Origin: SAR324 cluster bacterium
GTDB taxonomy: Bacteria > SAR324 > JACQKK01
Assembly (NCBI GenBank): GCA_027296185.1
Contig: JAPUJL010000524.1
Span: 1 to 8,523 of the forward strand
Reading direction: 5' to 3'
DNA length: 8,523 bases
Shown here piece after piece: positions 5,776 through 8,523 of the stretch. The notes under the pieces are model-generated. The model searched no databases. It was not told where the DNA came from and saw only the letters and a program-made list of their open reading frames with translations. How positions within the stretch are numbered: position 1 is the stretch's first letter; each line of letters opens with the position of its first letter. Made by a program: the position numbers and the translations under genes.

Positions 5776-6137
5776 GCAGGCGGCGGATCGTTGCGGGCGG
5801 CAACGATGGTCTTGAGTGCCTCTTCCACTTTTTCCTGGATGCGCGTGGCGAGGTTGTCCAATTCCCCGCTACGCGCGTCGAACGCCTGTGCCTTGAGCCG
5901 GTCGATCTCCCGGCCGAGGCGCTTGGCCGCGGCACGTGCCTCGCTCCAGGACATGGCCCGCAGCGCCGCGGCCACACCCACACCGAGCAGGGCGAACCAG
6001 AGAAACAGGGACGGCTCGAACTCGACGAACAGGAACTCGACCGGCTCCACCCGCCACAGCAGCGACCAGTTGAAGAGGGCCAGCAGCAGGACGAAAACCA
6101 CCCAAACGACGAGCACGATGGTTTGCAGACGGTGCAT
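5745..6137 (-). CDS. small two-helix membrane protein with coiled-coil tail, LapA/DUF1049-like
   Basis: This encodes 130 residues. Two hydrophobic segments (about 6-23 and 42-61) are separated by a short loop, followed by a charged alpha-helical region rich in Ala, Arg, Glu and Leu (65-115) with heptad character, and an acidic Pro-rich end (PPPAPEESDGAEK). This layout matches the LapA-domain (DUF1049) group of small inner-membrane proteins, which in enterobacteria work beside LapB in lipopolysaccharide assembly, but no lapB neighbour is present, so the role is unassigned. The ATG at 6137 has only a weak GGGAAA upstream. It lies 147 bases after the glycosyltransferase gene and 120 bases before mazG, on the same strand. 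Confidence 0.75.
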   Translation of the reverse strand: MHRLQTIVLVVWVVFVLLLALFNWSLLWRVEPVEFLFVEFEPSLFLWFALLGVGVAAALRAMSWSEARAAAKRLGREIDRLKAQAFDARSGELDNLATRIQEKVEEALKTIVAARNDPPPAPEESDGAEK

Positions 6138-6284
6138 AGAGGCTATTTCCCGTTGGAGCGAGGGAATCCGCCGGGGGTAGCGGGGCGCCGAAACCCAACC
6201 TGCCTGAGGGGTCCGCCGGTGCCGGTCAGCCTAACACAGCCTTCCGGCGGAAAAACAGCGCGGCCCCATCGCAGGCAGCAGCCG

Positions 6285-7091
6285 CTAGCCGATCCATCCG
6301 GTCAGCCCCGCCGCCGCCAGGACGATCAGCGCCAGCAATGCCGCCGCGGCGATCAGGATGCGGGGCCGGGAGCGCCGCCCCGAGAGCAGCATCCGCCGCA
6401 GCACGCGCAACCCGTCGGGGATGGTGCGCAACTTGGATTCCGACCCCTCCGGCCGCACCCCATAGGGCAGGGGCACTTCGGCCACGGTAATGCCACCGTC
6501 GATGGCGCGGATGGTGAGCTCCGTTTCCACGTCGAAGCCCCCCGAGAGAATGGTGATCGACCTCACGGTCTCGCGGGAAAGCGCCCGGTAGCCGGAGAGC
6601 ATGTCGGAGAGGCGAGCCCCGAACAGCAGATTGAACAGGGTGGTGAACATCCAATTGCCCAACGCATGAAAAGCACGGAACGATTCGCTGCTGTGAGTTT
6701 TCAGGCGGCTGGCCACCACCATCCCGGCGCGGCCTTCGCGGATGGGGCGGAGCAACTTCCCGACGTCCGGCGCGGAATAGGTATCGTCGCCGTCCACGAG
6801 CACGTACACGTCTGCCTCGATCTGGGCGAACATCGTCTGGATCACGTAGCCCTTCCCCTGGCGCCCTTCCTCGCCCACGATGGCCCCGGCCTCCCGGGCG
6901 AGTGCCACGGAATTGTCGGTGGAATTGTTGTCGTAGACGTAAACCTTTGCCTCGGGCGCCGCGGCGCGGAAGTCCCGCACCACCTTCCCAATCGTGGCTT
7001 CCTCGTTGAAGCAGGGAATGAGGATCGCGACGCCCGCCCCGGCGTCAGGAGAGGCGGGTGGTGCTTCGGATCGCGGAGGGTCGGAATTCAC
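6285..7091 (-). CDS. family 2 glycosyltransferase, polyprenyl-phosphate sugar synthase (DPM1-like) type
   Basis: This encodes 268 residues. The GT-A fold landmarks are ILIPCFNEEATIGKVV (23-38), DNNSTDNS (54-61), GKGYVIQTM (79-87), the nucleotide-sugar/metal motif VDGDDTY (99-105), MLSGYRALSR (164-173) and GGFDVETELTIRA (184-196), followed by the SKLRT (219-223) region typical of dolichyl/polyprenyl-phosphate mannose or glucose synthases. One C-terminal membrane helix (about 245-263) follows a basic stretch. Such enzymes load a sugar from a nucleotide donor onto a lipid carrier at the inner face of the membrane; the sugar cannot be told from sequence. The GTG at 7091 is chosen because the next upstream GTG (7190) would add a low-complexity Gly/Ala/Arg stretch unlike the family. 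No flippase or partner gene is adjacent, so it looks like a stand-alone gene at the head of the - strand cluster. Confidence 0.88.
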   Translation of the reverse strand: MNSDPPRSEAPPASPDAGAGVAILIPCFNEEATIGKVVRDFRAAAPEAKVYVYDNNSTDNSVALAREAGAIVGEEGRQGKGYVIQTMFAQIEADVYVLVDGDDTYSAPDVGKLLRPIREGRAGMVVASRLKTHSSESFRAFHALGNWMFTTLFNLLFGARLSDMLSGYRALSRETVRSITILSGGFDVETELTIRAIDGGITVAEVPLPYGVRPEGSESKLRTIPDGLRVLRRMLLSGRRSRPRILIAAAALLALIVLAAAGLTGWIG

Positions 7092-7195
7092 GGTGCACTT
7101 TCGCTGTCGGCCGTACCCCCCGGCGCCGCTCGCGAACCCGGCCCGAGCGCCATGGATTCGCGGCGATTCCGGGCCTGAGGCGGCCGGCACCCCAC

Positions 7196-7224
7196 TTGTG
7201 CCGGAGGAGACTCTCCGCTACAAT
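7196..7224 (+). promoter_or_regulatory. promoter for the zinc-ribbon/queA unit, overlapped by a dyad
   Basis: TTGTGC (7196-7201, three of six -35 matches) and TACAAT (7219-7224, five of six -10 matches) are 17 bases apart. Transcription would start near 7231, giving a leader of about 120 bases before the ATG at 7352. The element is also an imperfect inverted repeat centred between 7209 and 7210: TTGT (7196-7199) pairs with ACAA (7220-7223) and CGGAG (7202-7206) with CTCCG (7213-7217). That symmetry could be an operator. The remainder of the 260-base divergent gap shows no gene. Confidence 0.5.
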
Positions 7225-7351
7225 TTTCGGGTGAGGGGCGGCGGCGTAGGATTTTCCGGGCGATCTGGGTTTGCGTCCCGATGCCGCTTCCTGTTATCGG
7301 CTTTCATCGTTTTCGTTGCGTTCGATCGGCGCTTCCCCACCCGGAAGGCTC

Positions 7352-7945
7352 ATGCGGATATCTTCGGTACGCGAGTTCATCAGATCGCCCTCGGCCCTGC
7401 GGCGGCTGTTGGCGACGTTTCATTCCTTCTGGGGTCCGCAACTCACCCGCGAGGAGCCGCAGCAGCGGGCCATGGGGCGGGGGGAAAGCCTGATGCAGTT
7501 GCACGAAACCCAGAACCGCGTGATCACCAGTATTTACAAGATCAGCATTTCGGGGTTCGTCGCGATCTTCATGATCCTGCTGAGCTTTACGCTCTTCCTG
7601 CTGACTGACCCGGCCAGCCCGGTCTGGCTGACCTGGCTGCTGGCCGCGGTCGAGCTTTTGCTCATTGTGGGATTCGCCCGCACCTTACACGATTATCGTC
7701 AATATCAGAAGCACTACCAGGAGGTTTCCACCCGCATGCGGGACCTGCTTCATCAGCAATTCGCCCATGCGGGCGGCTCCGCGAAGCAGAGGGGCGGGGA
7801 ACACCGGCTGATCGCGGCGTTGAAGCCCAAAGAGCACAAGGGTTGGGATGCCAAGCATTGCACCCAGTGCGAAAAGGCGATCGAGCTGACCGCTTCCGTT
7901 TGCCAGCATTGCGGTCAGGAGCAGCAGCAGGTCTACATTAGTTAA
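7352..7945 (+). CDS. uncharacterised two-helix membrane protein with C-terminal zinc ribbon
   Basis: This encodes 197 residues. A basic, amphipathic N-terminal region (1-45) is followed by two membrane helices (about 63-84 and 91-108), a helical, coiled-coil-like segment (110-138), and a C-terminal CxxC...CxxC zinc ribbon with Cys160, Cys163, Cys174 and Cys177, ending in a Gln-rich tail. With both ends in the cytoplasm, the ribbon would be a cytosolic protein- or nucleic-acid-binding module. I do not recognise a named family. The ATG at 7352 has GGAAGG at 7343-7348 with short 3-base spacing; an upstream TTG at 7271 is possible but its extension lacks coding character. queA starts 18 bases after the stop, so the pair is probably one transcript. 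Confidence 0.8.
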   Translation: MRISSVREFIRSPSALRRLLATFHSFWGPQLTREEPQQRAMGRGESLMQLHETQNRVITSIYKISISGFVAIFMILLSFTLFLLTDPASPVWLTWLLAAVELLLIVGFARTLHDYRQYQKHYQEVSTRMRDLLHQQFAHAGGSAKQRGGEHRLIAALKPKEHKGWDAKHCTQCEKAIELTASVCQHCGQEQQQVYIS

Positions 7946-7963
7946 CCGGGCAAGATTCGACCG

Positions 7964-8523
7964 ATGGACCACCGTGAGAGCCTGTTCGATTTCCGAGTCC
8001 CGTCATCCCTGATCGCCCAACGTCCCCTGCCCCGGCGGGATCGGGCGGCGCTGATGCGACTGTCCCGTAACCGCGAGGGGATTTCCCATTCCCGCTTCGA
8101 TCGGCTGCCCGAGCTGCTCGCCCCAGGCACCCTGCTCGTCCTCAACGACACCCGCGTGGTGCCCGCCCGGCTGGAAGGGCACCTGCCCGGCGGACGCCCG
8201 CTGGAGGCGCTGCTGACGGACGATGTGGGCGCGGGGCAGTGGCGGACGCTCATCAAGGGCGCGCGGCGCGTCAAGCCGGGCGACCGAATTCGCTTCGCGG
8301 ACGGAGCGATCGTGGCGGAGGCGCTCCGCCGCGACGAGGAGGGCGCCTGGATCGTCCGCTTCGACGATCCGAAGAAGCTCCACGAGCGGCTCGAGGCGCA
8401 CGGGTTGGCGCCCCTGCCCCCCTATATCCGGCGGGATAACGGCCAGAGCGCCCTGGAGCACCGCCGGCTGTACCAGACCTGTTACGCGCGCCGGGAGGGC
8501 TCGATCGCCGCGCCGACGGCGGG
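7964..8523 (+). CDS. queA: QueA, S-adenosylmethionine:tRNA ribosyltransferase-isomerase (3' truncated by window edge)
   Basis: The first 186 residues are visible, about half of a typical 340-residue protein. QueA transfers and isomerises the ribose of S-adenosylmethionine onto 7-aminomethyl-7-deazaguanine at the wobble position of GUN-decoding tRNAs, giving epoxyqueuosine. The family pattern is unmistakable: FDFRVPSSLIAQRPLPRRD (8-26), LLVLNDTRVVPARL (57-70), RRVKPGDRI (101-109), LAPLPPYIRR (148-157), LYQTCYA (169-175) and GSIAAPTA (179-186), the start of the conserved AAPTAGLHF block. The ATG at 7964 is preceded by only a weak purine stretch. No other queuosine gene (tgt, queG) is inside the window; these commonly follow queA and may lie beyond the edge. 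Confidence 0.96.
   Translation, partial: MDHRESLFDFRVPSSLIAQRPLPRRDRAALMRLSRNREGISHSRFDRLPELLAPGTLLVLNDTRVVPARLEGHLPGGRPLEALLTDDVGAGQWRTLIKGARRVKPGDRIRFADGAIVAEALRRDEEGAWIVRFDDPKKLHERLEAHGLAPLPPYIRRDNGQSALEHRRLYQTCYARREGSIAAPTA

Noticed and set aside
6213..6255. inverted repeat CCGCCGG/CCGGCGG next to an A-run, considered as a terminator for the glycosyltransferase gene
   Set aside because: The loop is 24 bases, and on the - strand the T-run precedes the stem instead of following it.
1..8523. tRNA, rRNA, CRISPR arrays, insertion sequences and prophage genes
   Set aside because: No cloverleaf with a TTC-type T-loop, no spaced repeats and no transposase or integrase motifs were seen on either strand.

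Overview
The window is GC-rich, gene-dense bacterial chromosome. The gene set points to a Gram-negative (diderm) bacterium with aerobic or anaerobic respiration and cyclic-di-GMP signalling, most likely Pseudomonadota or one of the former Deltaproteobacteria lineages. The evidence is two exported redox proteins with signal peptides, a two-haem-type membrane cytochrome, a PilZ protein, MazG, QueA and a HigBA module. No rRNA, tRNA or CRISPR array is visible, and the genus cannot be fixed from this sequence alone.

Layout: (1) 2-88, + strand: the last 28 codons of an unidentified gene. (2) 89-366: a leader with no convincing gene, holding a weak promoter candidate and a 7-bp stem. (3) 367-2684, + strand: a tight three-gene unit encoding an exported FMN-binding protein, an ApbE-type FAD:protein FMN transferase and a four-helix b-type cytochrome. 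(4) 2717-3331, - strand: a HigA antitoxin gene and a HigB toxin gene, with a promoter/operator-like inverted repeat at 3322-3362. (5) 3514-7091, - strand: four co-directional genes, transcribed in the order family 2 glycosyltransferase, small two-helix coiled-coil membrane protein, mazG, membrane-anchored PilZ/YcgR-like protein. (6) 7092-7351: a divergent intergenic region with a promoter overlapped by a dyad. (7) 7352 to the window end, + strand: a two-helix membrane protein with a C-terminal zinc ribbon, then queA, which is cut by the window edge.

The best candidate for a functional system is the flavinylation unit. ApbE would attach FMN covalently to the exported carrier, and the cytochrome would move electrons between the membrane quinone pool and that flavin, giving a short extracytosolic electron-transfer chain. 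Its final donor or acceptor is not visible; the cut gene at the left edge, or genes further left, may encode it. The - strand cluster looks like housekeeping and envelope genes (nucleotide-pool sanitation, lipid-linked glycosylation, c-di-GMP response) without tight operon spacing. The zinc-ribbon protein is probably co-transcribed with queA, 18 bases apart, but its role is unknown. HigBA looks like a self-contained, possibly acquired toxin-antitoxin cassette.
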